Assembly (NCBI RefSeq): GCF_002777915.1
Contig: NZ_NJGE01000006.1
Coordinates: forward strand, 1-41,850
Origin: Bartonella tribocorum
Lineage (GTDB): Bacteria > Pseudomonadota > Alphaproteobacteria > Rhizobiales > Rhizobiaceae
Direction: 5' to 3'
DNA: 41,850 nucleotides
Under the pieces are notes generated by a model. That model made no database searches and had not been told where the DNA came from. It worked only from the letters and a program-made list of their open reading frames with translations. The translations under genes and the position numbers were made by a program. Positions 9,453 to 18,225 of the stretch are shown here, one piece after another (within the stretch, counting starts at the first letter, position 1; every line of letters begins with the position of its first letter).

Positions 9453-9681
9453 GAGTAAAATGTTTTTTCATAACAATCTACAAAATGTCTAAATACGCTG
9501 TTTGATCTTGTATCTTTTTTGATCTCAAGTTGGACTCTTGATTAAAAATTATCTTCCTTATTTTTTGATAAACCTTAAAAAGAAGAAAATTCAAAGCCCT
9601 ATCCCTCCTCCTTTTTCAGCGCACTAAAATTTAAATGAAGCCCTAATCAACCATCTCACCACTGCCCAAAAATAAAAATCT

Positions 9682-10215
9682 TTATAAAGGTAAAGTGTGA
9701 TATCCGCGATTCAAATACATCAAAGCATCTTTTTCTTGACTACGATTGATTGCAACAACTTCACCAATCAATACACAATGGGTTGCATGTTCATGCCAAC
9801 AAATCAAACGACAATCAAAAGATGCTAAAGCATCTGAAAGACTAGGCGCCCCCGTTTGCAAAGTTCCCCATTGTTCAACATCAAAACGCTCATTTTGTGG
9901 AACATTGCAACGCCTTGAAAAGGCGTCCGCTAATGGACGATGTTTCCCTGCCAAGCTATTAACACAAAAAATTCCATTTTCCATAAACACATGATTCTTC
10001 AGATTATGGCGCATGAGACAAACAAGAAGTGTTGGAGGATCATCAGATAAAGAACAACATGCCGAAACCGTCACCCCGCGCTTTCCCTTAATGCCATCTG
10101 TTGTCACAATATGCACAGCGCCTGCAAAATGGCTCATAGCATCTCGATATTCTTGCGAAGAAACGGTAATATTATCTTGAAGTTCAGGCATTAAACACGT
10201 TTTATGATTCGACAT
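9682..10215 (-). CDS. Flavin reductase-like domain protein
   Basis: A 177-residue protein of the flavin reductase (HpaC/RutF-like) split-barrel family, which binds FMN or FAD and reduces it with NAD(P)H, often for a partner monooxygenase. Seen: FAGAVHIVTTDG, the GVTVSACCSLSDDPPTLLVCL strand and loop over the flavin, FCVNSLAG, and the C-terminal HCVLIGEVVAI strand. No partner oxygenase is adjacent; the FAD monooxygenase at 31.0 kb is not linked. I chose the ATG at 10215; a GTG three codons upstream (10224) is possible. Neither has a strong ribosome-binding site. Substrate partner unknown. Confidence 0.8.
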   Translation of the reverse strand: MSNHKTCLMPELQDNITVSSQEYRDAMSHFAGAVHIVTTDGIKGKRGVTVSACCSLSDDPPTLLVCLMRHNLKNHVFMENGIFCVNSLAGKHRPLADAFSRRCNVPQNERFDVEQWGTLQTGAPSLSDALASFDCRLICWHEHATHCVLIGEVVAINRSQEKDALMYLNRGYHTLPL

Positions 10216-10312
10216 ATCTTTCACTTATCAAACTTTAAAATTTCAAGCGATCTTTCTATAACAAGGATCTATAATACGCATTTTTCTGTTCCGTCATAAC
10301 ACAAAAGATATT

Positions 10313-10324
10313 TGTGTATACACA
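10313..10324. promoter_or_regulatory. Perfect 12-bp palindrome upstream of rpe
   Basis: TGTGTATACACA at 10313-10324 is fully self-complementary and ends 36 bp before the rpe start codon. Its position in the leader or promoter suggests an operator. No regulator can be assigned from sequence. Confidence 0.35.
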
Positions 10325-10360
10325 GCAACATGATAAAAACAGCCAATCAAGGAGATTTTT

Positions 10361-11035
10361 ATGCCCCATTCTCATCTTATTTCACCTTCACTCTTGGCTT
10401 CTGATTTTTCTAAACTTGGACAAGAAATATTAGATGTCGTTGATGCTGGTGCAGATTGGCTTCATCTTGATATTATGGATGGGCACTTTGTTCCTAACAT
10501 CACCTTTGGCCCTGACGTCATCAAGGCTCTGCGTCCATTAACCAAAGCAATATTTGATGTCCACCTGATGATCAAACCTGTTGATCCTTATTTGGAAGCT
10601 TTCGCAAAAGCTGGCGCAGATATTATAACCATTCATGCTGAAGCAAGTCCCCATCTTCACCGTTCACTCCAAACAATCAAAGCAATGGGTAAAAAAGCAG
10701 GGATTGCACTCAATCCAAGCACCCCTGAACATATCCTTGAATATTTGCTTGATCAACTAGATCTCATCCTCATTATGACGGTCAATCCTGGTTTTGGTGG
10801 ACAAAATTTTATTCCAGAAATAAAAAATAAAATTAAGCGCGTTAAAAGCATGATTGCAAATCGCCCTATTGATCTTGAAGTTGATGGTGGAATCACCGTT
10901 GATACGATTGGAATAACTGCAAAAGCTGGTGCAAATGTATTTGTCGCAGGCTCTGCAATTTATAAAAACGGAAACAAAGAGCTTTACAAAACACGCATGA
11001 ATGCATTGCGCCAAGCTGCAATCCTCGCACAATAA
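10361..11035 (+). CDS. rpe: Ribulose-phosphate 3-epimerase
   Basis: The 224-residue TIM-barrel enzyme interconverts D-ribulose 5-phosphate and D-xylulose 5-phosphate in the non-oxidative pentose phosphate pathway, which also supplies ribose for PRPP. Seen: the ISPSLLASDF start, HLDIMDGHFVPN with metal ligands His35 and Asp37, His68 in FDVHLM, the flexible loop NPGFGGQ (143-149), and Asp176 in LEVDGG. AAGGAG before ATG is the ribosome-binding site. It precedes purB by 8 bp, so it is probably the first gene of the purB transcript. Confidence 0.96.
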   Translation: MPHSHLISPSLLASDFSKLGQEILDVVDAGADWLHLDIMDGHFVPNITFGPDVIKALRPLTKAIFDVHLMIKPVDPYLEAFAKAGADIITIHAEASPHLHRSLQTIKAMGKKAGIALNPSTPEHILEYLLDQLDLILIMTVNPGFGGQNFIPEIKNKIKRVKSMIANRPIDLEVDGGITVDTIGITAKAGANVFVAGSAIYKNGNKELYKTRMNALRQAAILAQ

Positions 11036-11043
11036 GGAAAAAA

Positions 11044-12354
11044 ATGATGATCACACGTTATTCCCGCCCTGAAATGGTAACAATTTGGTCTCCTGAAACA
11101 AAATATCGTATTTGGTTTGAAATTGAAGCCCATGCTTGTGATGCTCTTGCTCAACTGGGGGTTATTCCAAAAGAAGCAGCCAAAATCATTTGGGAAAAAG
11201 GGGCGGCCGCTGAATTTGATGTCAATCGCATTGATGAAATTGAAGCCATTACCAAACATGATGTTATTGCATTTCTAACCCATCTTGCTGAATTCATTGG
11301 ACCCGAAGCACGTTTTATCCACCAAGGCATGACATCCTCTGATGTTCTCGATACAACACTGAGCATTCAATTGATGCGTGCGAGTGATATTTTACTCAAG
11401 GATATAGATCAACTCCTTGAAGCCTTAAAAAGACGTGCTTTTGAACATAAAGAAACCATTACCATTGGGCGGAGTCACGGCATTCATGCTGAACCAACAA
11501 CATTTGGCGTCAAGTTCGCTCTCGCATACGCTGAATTTTCTCGTTGTCGCAAACGTCTTCTTGCTGCACGTGAAGAAATTTCTACTTGCGCGATTTCAGG
11601 AGCGGTAGGAACTTTTGCCAATATCGATCCACGCGTTGAAGAACATGTCGCAAAAGCCTTGAGGATGCGTGCGGAACCCGTTTCCACCCAAGTCATACCA
11701 CGGGATCGTCATGCTATGTTTTTTGCAACACTTGGTGTTATTGCGTCCTCTATTGAAAGGCTAGCGATAGAAATACGCCATTTACAGCGAACAGAGGTTC
11801 TCGAAGCAGAGGAACATTTTTCACCAGGACAAAAAGGTTCATCGGCAATGCCTCATAAACGCAATCCAGTTTTAACAGAAAATTTAACGGGGTTAGCTCG
11901 TATGGTCCGTGCATTTGCACTCCCTGCCATGGAAAATGTAGCACTCTGGCATGAACGTGATATTTCTCACTCATCTGTCGAGCGTTATATTGGCCCTGAT
12001 GCAACGATTACCCTTGATTTTGCACTTTCTCGCCTCACATCTGTCATTGAAAATCTCATTGTCTATCCAGAAAATATGCAAAAAAATCTTAATAAATTCC
12101 GAGGTCTTGTTCATTCACAACGGGTACTTTTAGCCCTCACACAAGCAGGAATCAGTCGTGAAGATTCATATCGGATTGTACAAAGAAATGCGATGAAGGT
12201 TTGGGAACAAGGAAAAGATTTTTTAGAAGAACTGCTCAACGACAAAGATGTTAGAAAAGCTTTAAGTGAAGCAGAACTTCGAGAAAAATTTGACCTTTCT
12301 TACCACACCAAACATATCAATACGATTTTTAAACGTGTTTTTGAACAACAATAG
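11044..12354 (+). CDS. purB: Adenylosuccinate lyase
   Basis: The 436-residue fumarase/aspartase-superfamily enzyme cleaves SAICAR to AICAR and adenylosuccinate to AMP, each releasing fumarate. Seen: HQGMTSSD (93-100), the RSHGIHAEPTTFG region with His145, the signature GSSAMPHKRNP (265-275) carrying the catalytic Ser loop, and ERDISHSSVER further on. Length is typical of the shorter bacterial form. The gene starts with two consecutive ATG codons after AAGGAAAA; the first is used here. It lies 8 bp after rpe. Confidence 0.96.
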   Translation: MMITRYSRPEMVTIWSPETKYRIWFEIEAHACDALAQLGVIPKEAAKIIWEKGAAAEFDVNRIDEIEAITKHDVIAFLTHLAEFIGPEARFIHQGMTSSDVLDTTLSIQLMRASDILLKDIDQLLEALKRRAFEHKETITIGRSHGIHAEPTTFGVKFALAYAEFSRCRKRLLAAREEISTCAISGAVGTFANIDPRVEEHVAKALRMRAEPVSTQVIPRDRHAMFFATLGVIASSIERLAIEIRHLQRTEVLEAEEHFSPGQKGSSAMPHKRNPVLTENLTGLARMVRAFALPAMENVALWHERDISHSSVERYIGPDATITLDFALSRLTSVIENLIVYPENMQKNLNKFRGLVHSQRVLLALTQAGISREDSYRIVQRNAMKVWEQGKDFLEELLNDKDVRKALSEAELREKFDLSYHTKHINTIFKRVFEQQ

Positions 12355-12422
12355 AACAATATAGAAAGTCCAAATCTATTCCATCTATGATCAAAAACCT
12401 ATTGTGACAAAGAAAACAATTC

Positions 12423-12971
12423 ATGAAAGCAAATCAACTCGATATTCTTATTATTCCTGGCTACAAAGGATCTGGTCCTGATCATTGGCAAACACGTTGG
12501 GAAAAAAAACTATCGACCGCCCGCCGTATAGAACAAGCCCATTGGTCAAAACCTGTTTGTGATGAGTGGGTTAATGAAGTTAAAACCGGCATCGCACAAG
12601 CTCAAAAGTCTGTTATGATTATTGCGCATTCATTAGGGGTTCCTACCGCGATTCATGCAACTGTACAAAATGCAGAAAAAATTTGTGGCGCTTTCTTTGT
12701 TGCTCCTCCCGATGTCGCCAATGAGAAAATACGTCCCAAACATTTAATGACGTTTGGCCCCTATCATCGTCAAAAGTTGCCTTTTCCTTCTATTGTCATA
12801 GCCAGTCGTAACGATGAATTTTGTCAATTTTCAGTTGCAGAAAAAATTGCCAAAGACTGGGGCTCACTCTTTGTTGATGCTGGGTATTCTGGCCATATTA
12901 ATGCAGAATCTGGACACGGACCTTGGCCTGAAGGGCTTATGGTGCTCTCTCATTTTCTTGCAAAAATCTGA
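12423..12971 (+). CDS. RBBP9/YdeN-type serine hydrolase
   Basis: A 182-residue alpha/beta hydrolase of the RBBP9/YdeN family. Seen: the N-terminal IIPGYKGSGPDHWQTRWE segment, nucleophile Ser70 in AHSLG, a candidate acid Asp131 in ASRNDEFC, and His165 in ESGHGPWPEG, a complete triad in the usual order. Substrate is unknown for the family in bacteria. It sits between purB and purC, 68 bp after purB and 172 bp before purC; nothing in the sequence ties it to purine metabolism. Confidence 0.85.
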   Translation: MKANQLDILIIPGYKGSGPDHWQTRWEKKLSTARRIEQAHWSKPVCDEWVNEVKTGIAQAQKSVMIIAHSLGVPTAIHATVQNAEKICGAFFVAPPDVANEKIRPKHLMTFGPYHRQKLPFPSIVIASRNDEFCQFSVAEKIAKDWGSLFVDAGYSGHINAESGHGPWPEGLMVLSHFLAKI

Positions 12972-13143
12972 TCCAAAAGAGGTAATCCTTTTTCTCATCG
13001 CCTCTGTCTCTTCACCTTTGGGTAGATGTATCATGCAAAAATTACAAAAGTATCATAGCAATATCATTGAGAATTTCAATCAATTAGGATAGTATCATTT
13101 ACCTATGTTATTAAAAAGCTCTCAAAATAAATAGAGAATCGTA

Positions 13144-13908
13144 ATGAATCGTCGTCACCGTATTTATGAAGGCAAGGCCAAAATTTTATATGAAGGACCT
13201 GAACCAGGAACCTATATTCAATTTTTTAAGGATGATGCCACAGCCTTTAATGCTAAAAAACATGAAATTATCGACGGAAAAGGGGTTTTAAATAACCGAA
13301 TTTCGGAACATATCTTTGGCCATCTTGGACGTTTGGGCATCCCAACACATTTTATTAAACGCATAAACATGCGCGAACAGCTTATTAAAGCGGTGGAAAT
13401 CATTCCTTTGGAAGTTGTTGTTCGCAATGTTGCTGCCGGCTCTCTTGCTAAGCGTTTAGGACTAGAAGAAGGAACCCCACTCCCACAATCCATCATTGAG
13501 TTCTACTATAAAAACGATTCCCTCGATGATCCCATGGTAACAGAAGAACATATCACTGCTTTTGGGTGGGCTGTCCCACAAGAGGTAGAAGATATCATGC
13601 AACTTTCAATTCGTATTAATGATTTTCTTTCTGGGCTTTTTGCTGGTGTCAACATCCAATTAATTGATTTTAAAATGGAGTTTGGTCGCCTTTGGGAAGA
13701 TGAAACAATGCGCATTGTTCTTGCTGATGAAATTTCACCTGATTCTGCACGACTATGGGATATGCAGACACGAGAAAAAATGGATAAAGATCGTTTTCGT
13801 CGTGATATGGGGGGGCTTATTAATGCCTATCAAGAGGTTGCCAAACGCCTTGGTATTATGAATGAAAATGAACCAGTACGTCCAAGTGGTCCCGTCTTGG
13901 TAAAGTAA
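13144..13908 (+). CDS. purC: SAICAR synthetase
   Basis: The 254-residue enzyme condenses CAIR with aspartate, using ATP, to SAICAR. Seen: [11 protein letters not shown] at the N-terminus (8-18), [12 protein letters not shown] (28-39), the signature [11 protein letters not shown] (90-100), LIDFKMEFG (173-181) and [10 protein letters not shown] (194-203). Length matches the bacterial single-domain enzyme. GAGAAT precedes ATG. purS follows after 95 bp that contain a strong hairpin, so downstream transcription may be attenuated or restarted. Confidence 0.97.
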   Translation: MNRRHRIYEGKAKILYEGPEPGTYIQFFKDDATAFNAKKHEIIDGKGVLNNRISEHIFGHLGRLGIPTHFIKRINMREQLIKAVEIIPLEVVVRNVAAGSLAKRLGLEEGTPLPQSIIEFYYKNDSLDDPMVTEEHITAFGWAVPQEVEDIMQLSIRINDFLSGLFAGVNIQLIDFKMEFGRLWEDETMRIVLADEISPDSARLWDMQTREKMDKDRFRRDMGGLINAYQEVAKRLGIMNENEPVRPSGPVLVK

Positions 13909-13961
13909 AAAAACGCGTCAGGTAAACACAAGATAAAATAATTACCACCTTCTATAAATAC

Positions 13962-13985
13962 ACCTCTTCAAGAAGAGGTTCTTTT
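13962..13985 (+). terminator. Terminator-like hairpin between purC and purS
   Basis: ACCTCTTC (13962-13969), AA, then GAAGAGGT (13972-13979) is a perfect 8-bp stem, followed by T-CTTTT. It ends 18 bp before the purS start, so it would separate purC from purSQ or act as a leader hairpin. The nearly identical 15-mer at 19510-19524 lacks a T-tract. Confidence 0.5.
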
Positions 13986-14003
13986 AACAACAGGAAGCAA
14001 AAA

Positions 14004-14243
14004 ATGAAAGCACGCATTACAGTTACTTTAAGAGAAAGCGTCCTTGATCCACAAGGGGAAGCTATTGTCGGTGCTTTAAAAAGTTTAGCTTTCGAAGGTA
14101 TTCACTCCATTCGTCAAGGAAAAGTTTTTGATATCGTTCTTGATGACCAACCTTCTGAAAACGCAAAGAAAAAACTTGAGAAGATGTGTGAAGAGTTACT
14201 CGCAAATACTGTCATTGAAAATTATACTATCGAACTTCTTTAA
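14004..14243 (+). CDS. purS: FGAM synthase subunit PurS
   Basis: The 79-residue PurS is the bridging subunit of the three-part phosphoribosylformylglycinamidine synthase; it joins PurQ (ammonia source) to small PurL. Seen: the family start [17 protein letters not shown], then [20 protein letters not shown] and the C-terminal [13 protein letters not shown] strand. AGGAAG lies before ATG. It is followed by purQ after 11 bp, clearly co-transcribed. Confidence 0.95.
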   Translation: MKARITVTLRESVLDPQGEAIVGALKSLAFEGIHSIRQGKVFDIVLDDQPSENAKKKLEKMCEELLANTVIENYTIELL

Positions 14244-14254
14244 GTGGAAAGCTC

Positions 14255-14926
14255 ATGAAAACTGCCATCATTCAACTTCCTGGATTAAACCGCGACCGAG
14301 ATATGGTTGCAGCATTGCATCATATAACAGGAGTTGAGCCACTTAAAATTTGGCAAACAGAGACAACAATTCCAGATGTAGATGTTATTGTTATTCCTGG
14401 TGGTTTTTCTTATGGCGACTACTTAAGATGTGGTGCTATTGGAGCGCGAACCCCTGTCTTAAGAGCTATTCGTGAAAAAGCACAAAAAGGCATTACGATC
14501 ATAGGTATTTGTAATGGATTTCAAATTTTGTTGGAAGCTGGCTTGCTCCCTGGGACGTTAATGCGTAATGCTTCCTTAAAATTTGTTTGTCGTGAAGTTA
14601 AACTCGAAGTCGTTAATGCCAAGACAAAATTTTCTCGATATTATTCTAAAGGGCAAATTATTCGTTGTCCTGTTGCCCATCACGATGGAAATTATTTTGT
14701 AGATAGTGAAACCCTAAAACAAATGGAAGACAATGAACAAATTGTTTTTCGCTACGCAGAAAATACAAACCCTAACGGCTCAATAAAAGATATTGCTGGT
14801 ATTGTTAATAAAGCTGGTCATATTCTTGGTATGATGCCCCATCCTGAAAACCTTATTGAACCCGCTCACGGAGGGATTGACGGTCGTTTGCTTTTTCAAA
14901 GTGCTTTAGAATTAGCCAATGGATGA
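14255..14926 (+). CDS. purQ: FGAM synthase glutaminase subunit PurQ
   Basis: The 223-residue class I glutamine amidotransferase hydrolyses glutamine and delivers ammonia to PurL. Seen: [16 protein letters not shown] (47-62), nucleophile Cys86 in GICNGFQ, and His196 with Glu198 in MMPHPE, a complete triad. The ribosome-binding site is GTGGAAAG. It is tightly linked to purS but separated from its partner purL by 291 bp. Confidence 0.97.
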   Translation: MKTAIIQLPGLNRDRDMVAALHHITGVEPLKIWQTETTIPDVDVIVIPGGFSYGDYLRCGAIGARTPVLRAIREKAQKGITIIGICNGFQILLEAGLLPGTLMRNASLKFVCREVKLEVVNAKTKFSRYYSKGQIIRCPVAHHDGNYFVDSETLKQMEDNEQIVFRYAENTNPNGSIKDIAGIVNKAGHILGMMPHPENLIEPAHGGIDGRLLFQSALELANG

Positions 14927-15217
14927 TGCTGCAAAAATTCTTGTCCTCTATAATTGTAAAACAAAGGTCTATATTGTTTCTCACATTGTAAAATTGTAAA
15001 CGGAAATTCTATACAAATAACAATGGATATTATTCTCTAAACACATAATTATTTAAGATTATTTTTGCTCTTGAAATACACCAAACCAACAAAATCTTCA
15101 GCTTATAGGGACTATGAATATTTTTTAATTATTAAACCACATAAGTTTTCCATAATTTAAGCTGCTAGATTAAAAATTAAAATGCTAAATTTCGATTAAT
15201 TTGACGGATAAATACTC
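14927..15217. other. 291-bp AT-rich spacer between purQ and purL
   Basis: No open reading frame or strong hairpin is seen. It contains short repeats of ATTGTAAA (near 14954 and 14988). The spacer is long for partners of one enzyme and suggests that purL has its own promoter, which I could not place. Confidence 0.45.
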
Positions 15218-17428
15218 ATGAATCCTTGCAATAACATCACGATTACACCAGAGCTCATTGCACAACACGGCCTAAAAGAGGATGAATATCAACGTATCTT
15301 AACGTTAATCGGAAGAGAACCAACATTTACTGAACTGGGAATTTTTTCTGCAATGTGGAACGAACATTGTTCCTATAAATCCTCTAAAAAATGGCTCAAA
15401 ACTCTTCCGACAGAAGGAAAGTGTGTCATTCAAGGGCCTGGTGAAAATGCTGGCGTTGTCGATATTGGTGAAGGGCAATGTGTTGTTTTCAAAATGGAAA
15501 GTCATAACCATCCTTCTTATATTGAACCTTATCAAGGAGCAGCAACAGGTGTTGGTGGTATTTTGCGTGATGTCTTTACAATGGGTGCCCGTCCTGTTGC
15601 AGCGATGAATGCACTGCGTTTTGGTGCTCCTGATCACCCCCGAACACGCCATCTTGTTGCTGGCGTTGTTTCTGGAATAGGGGGTTACAGCAATTCTTTT
15701 GGTGTTCCAACGGTTGGTGGAGAAATCAATTTTGATAAGCGTTATAATGGCAATATCCTCGTTAACGCTTTTGTCGCCGGTATTGCAAAAACAGACGCCC
15801 TTTTTTATTCTAAAGCACAAGGCGTAGGACTTCCTGTCGTTTATCTTGGTGCAAAAACAGGGCGAGATGGTGTCGGTGGCGCAACAATGGCTTCTGCTGA
15901 ATTTGATGATTCAATCAGTGAAAAACGCCCAACCGTTCAAGTTGGTGATCCTTTTACAGAAAAATGTCTTCTTGAAGCATGTTTAGAGCTCATGGAACTT
16001 GGAGCTGTGGTTGCTATTCAAGATATGGGGGCTGCAGGTCTCACCTCCTCTGCCGTTGAAATGGGTGCTAAAGGAAATCTAGGAATACAGCTTAATCTCG
16101 ATAAAGTTCCCGTTCGTGAAGAAAACATGACAGCCTATGAAATGATGCTTTCTGAAAGTCAAGAGCGTATGCTCATGGTCCTTAAACCAGAGTTAGAAAA
16201 GCAAGCAGCAGCAATTTTTCATAAGTGGGGGCTTCATTTTTCCATTATTGGAAAAACAACCGATGATTTACGTTTCCGTGTATTTCATCAAGGAGAAGAA
16301 GTTGTCAATCTCCCCATCAAAGAACTTGGTGATGAAGCACCTGTTTATGACCGTCCTTGGAGCGAACCTGCAAAAAAAACACTTCTAAAAGCAGAAGGCT
16401 TCAAACAAGTTAAGAATCTTGGTGATGCACTTCTGATTTTATTGAATTCGGCTGATCAAAGTTCACGGCGCTGGGTTTATGAACAATATGATACACTTAT
16501 CCAAGGAAATAGCCTCGTTTGTCCAGGAAATGATGCAGGTGTTATCCGCATCAGCAATAAGAGTAAACGGGCTCTTGCTTTTTCTTCTGATGTAACACCG
16601 CGCTATTGTGAAGCTGACCCTTATGAGGGAGGGAAACAAGCTGTTGCAGAATGCTGGAGAAATATTACTACAACCGGCGCAATACCACTGGCTGCGACAG
16701 ATAATCTCAATTTTGGCAACCCTGAAAAACCTGAAATTATGGGACAACTGGTTTCTGCGATAAAAGGTATCGGAGAAGCTTGCAGAATCCTCGACTTCCC
16801 TATCGTTTCTGGCAATGTTTCTCTTTACAACGAAACAAATGGGGAAGCTATTTTGCCTACCCCTACAATTGCTGGTGTAGGCCTTCTGAGTGATTGGTCT
16901 AAAATGGTAACAATAAGTGGTATGCAAAATGGAGATCGTATTGTTTTAGTGGGAGATTGCGGTTCTCATTTAGGGCAATCAATCTATGCACGTGACATTT
17001 TAAATATTGATGCAGGCGCCCCTCCCCCTGTGGATTTGCAACTTGAAAAAAAACATGGTCAATTTGTCCGAGATGTTATTCGTAATGGTTTTGTTCATGC
17101 CGCTCATGACATTTCTGATGGGGGACTAGCAATTGCACTTGCAGAAATGGTCATTAAAGCAGGTAAAGGAATCAAAGCCAAATTAAGCAATAAATCTCCC
17201 CACCATGCAGAACTTTTTGGAGAAGACCAAGGACGTTATCTTTTAGCCGTCAAACCTGATGCTCTCAATAATCTTAAAGAGCATGCCCAAACCCATGCCG
17301 TTTCTTTAACAGAGCTAGGTCAAGTTGAGGGAGATTCTCTTAACATAGATGGGATATTCGAACTTTCGGTAGAAAGTCTTACACAAGCCTATGAGAACTG
17401 GTTTCCAAAATTTATGGGTGAAGCGTAA
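15218..17428 (+). CDS. purL: FGAM synthase subunit PurL (small form)
   Basis: The 736-residue small-type PurL is the ATP-dependent synthetase that amidates FGAR to FGAM using ammonia from PurQ through PurS. Seen: [15 protein letters not shown] with active-site His50, MESHNHPS (93-100), [23 protein letters not shown], and in the second half [12 protein letters not shown] and [15 protein letters not shown]. Length is right for the small form and needs both PurS and PurQ, present upstream. The start at 15218 follows GACGGA. bolA follows after 61 bp. Confidence 0.97.
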   Translation: MNPCNNITITPELIAQHGLKEDEYQRILTLIGREPTFTELGIFSAMWNEHCSYKSSKKWLKTLPTEGKCVIQGPGENAGVVDIGEGQCVVFKMESHNHPSYIEPYQGAATGVGGILRDVFTMGARPVAAMNALRFGAPDHPRTRHLVAGVVSGIGGYSNSFGVPTVGGEINFDKRYNGNILVNAFVAGIAKTDALFYSKAQGVGLPVVYLGAKTGRDGVGGATMASAEFDDSISEKRPTVQVGDPFTEKCLLEACLELMELGAVVAIQDMGAAGLTSSAVEMGAKGNLGIQLNLDKVPVREENMTAYEMMLSESQERMLMVLKPELEKQAAAIFHKWGLHFSIIGKTTDDLRFRVFHQGEEVVNLPIKELGDEAPVYDRPWSEPAKKTLLKAEGFKQVKNLGDALLILLNSADQSSRRWVYEQYDTLIQGNSLVCPGNDAGVIRISNKSKRALAFSSDVTPRYCEADPYEGGKQAVAECWRNITTTGAIPLAATDNLNFGNPEKPEIMGQLVSAIKGIGEACRILDFPIVSGNVSLYNETNGEAILPTPTIAGVGLLSDWSKMVTISGMQNGDRIVLVGDCGSHLGQSIYARDILNIDAGAPPPVDLQLEKKHGQFVRDVIRNGFVHAAHDISDGGLAIALAEMVIKAGKGIKAKLSNKSPHHAELFGEDQGRYLLAVKPDALNNLKEHAQTHAVSLTELGQVEGDSLNIDGIFELSVESLTQAYENWFPKFMGEA

Positions 17429-17489
17429 AAATTTATTCTTTCTTGTAAAACAGCTCTTACAAAAAGATGAACAACATAGGAGAATAGTG

Positions 17490-17723
17490 ATGGCAATGAG
17501 TGCTCATACAATTGAAACGCTTATTCGTGAAGGCATTCCCGATGCTACTGTAAGAATTCGTGATCTTGCTGGAGATGGGGAACATTATGCTGCAGAAGTT
17601 ATTTCTGAAAGTTTTCGCGGGAAAACCCGCGTTCAGCAACATAAAATGGTTTATGATGCCCTTAAAGGCAATATGGGAAATGATCTTCATGCCTTAATGT
17701 TGCAAACAAGTATCCCAAAATAG
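17490..17723 (+). CDS. BolA family protein
   Basis: A 77-residue BolA-like protein. Members bind monothiol glutaredoxins and coordinate a [2Fe-2S] cluster, acting in iron sensing or cluster delivery. Seen: IETLIREGIPDATVRIRDL, GEHYAAEV with a probable cluster-ligand His in the variable loop, and the family signature FRGKTRVQQHKMVYDAL with the invariant His. The frame is open upstream to 17391 inside purL, but the ATG at 17490 with AGGAGA before it is the evident start. The next gene, 97 bp on, is its likely partner GrxD. Confidence 0.92.
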   Translation: MAMSAHTIETLIREGIPDATVRIRDLAGDGEHYAAEVISESFRGKTRVQQHKMVYDALKGNMGNDLHALMLQTSIPK

Positions 17724-17820
17724 TCTAAATTTTCTTCTTGCATTCATTCGTTCAATACGATTAAAACTAGTACGAACATAATTACACACTTATAAAAATC
17801 TGAAATATCGAGGGATAAAA

Positions 17821-18153
17821 ATGACCACTGTTCATGATTTTATTGATAACGAGATTAAAACAAACGACGTTATTTTATTCATGAAAGGAACTCCTGATGC
17901 TCCGCAATGTGGTTTTTCAGGACAAGTCGTTCAAATTCTCGACTATTTGGGATTGAATTATAAAGGGATTAATATCTTAACTTCTGACGAACTGCGTCAA
18001 GGGATCAAAGATTACTCAAATTGGCCAACAATTCCACAGCTTTATGTCAAAGGTGAATTTATTGGAGGGTGTGATATTGTTAAAGAAATGTTTCAAAACA
18101 GTGAGTTACAGGAACTTTTGAAAGAAAAGAATATTCCTTGTAATCGATCATAG
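17821..18153 (+). CDS. grxD: Monothiol glutaredoxin, Grx4 family
   Basis: A 110-residue CGFS glutaredoxin. The active site is Cys30-Gly-Phe-Ser in APQCGFSGQ. Other family elements are VILFMKGTPD, WPTIPQLYVKGEFIGGCDI and the C-terminal helix. Such proteins bind [2Fe-2S] with glutathione and work with BolA in cluster trafficking and iron regulation rather than as disulfide reductases. The neighbouring bolA supports this. The ribosome-binding site is GAGGG. Confidence 0.95.
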   Translation: MTTVHDFIDNEIKTNDVILFMKGTPDAPQCGFSGQVVQILDYLGLNYKGINILTSDELRQGIKDYSNWPTIPQLYVKGEFIGGCDIVKEMFQNSELQELLKEKNIPCNRS

Positions 18154-18225
18154 GTATCTTTCATTTTATTCAGACTCTTTAAAAAGAGCTGTTTTCAGAC
18201 GAAATTTTTATTTCAAGGATGCCAT

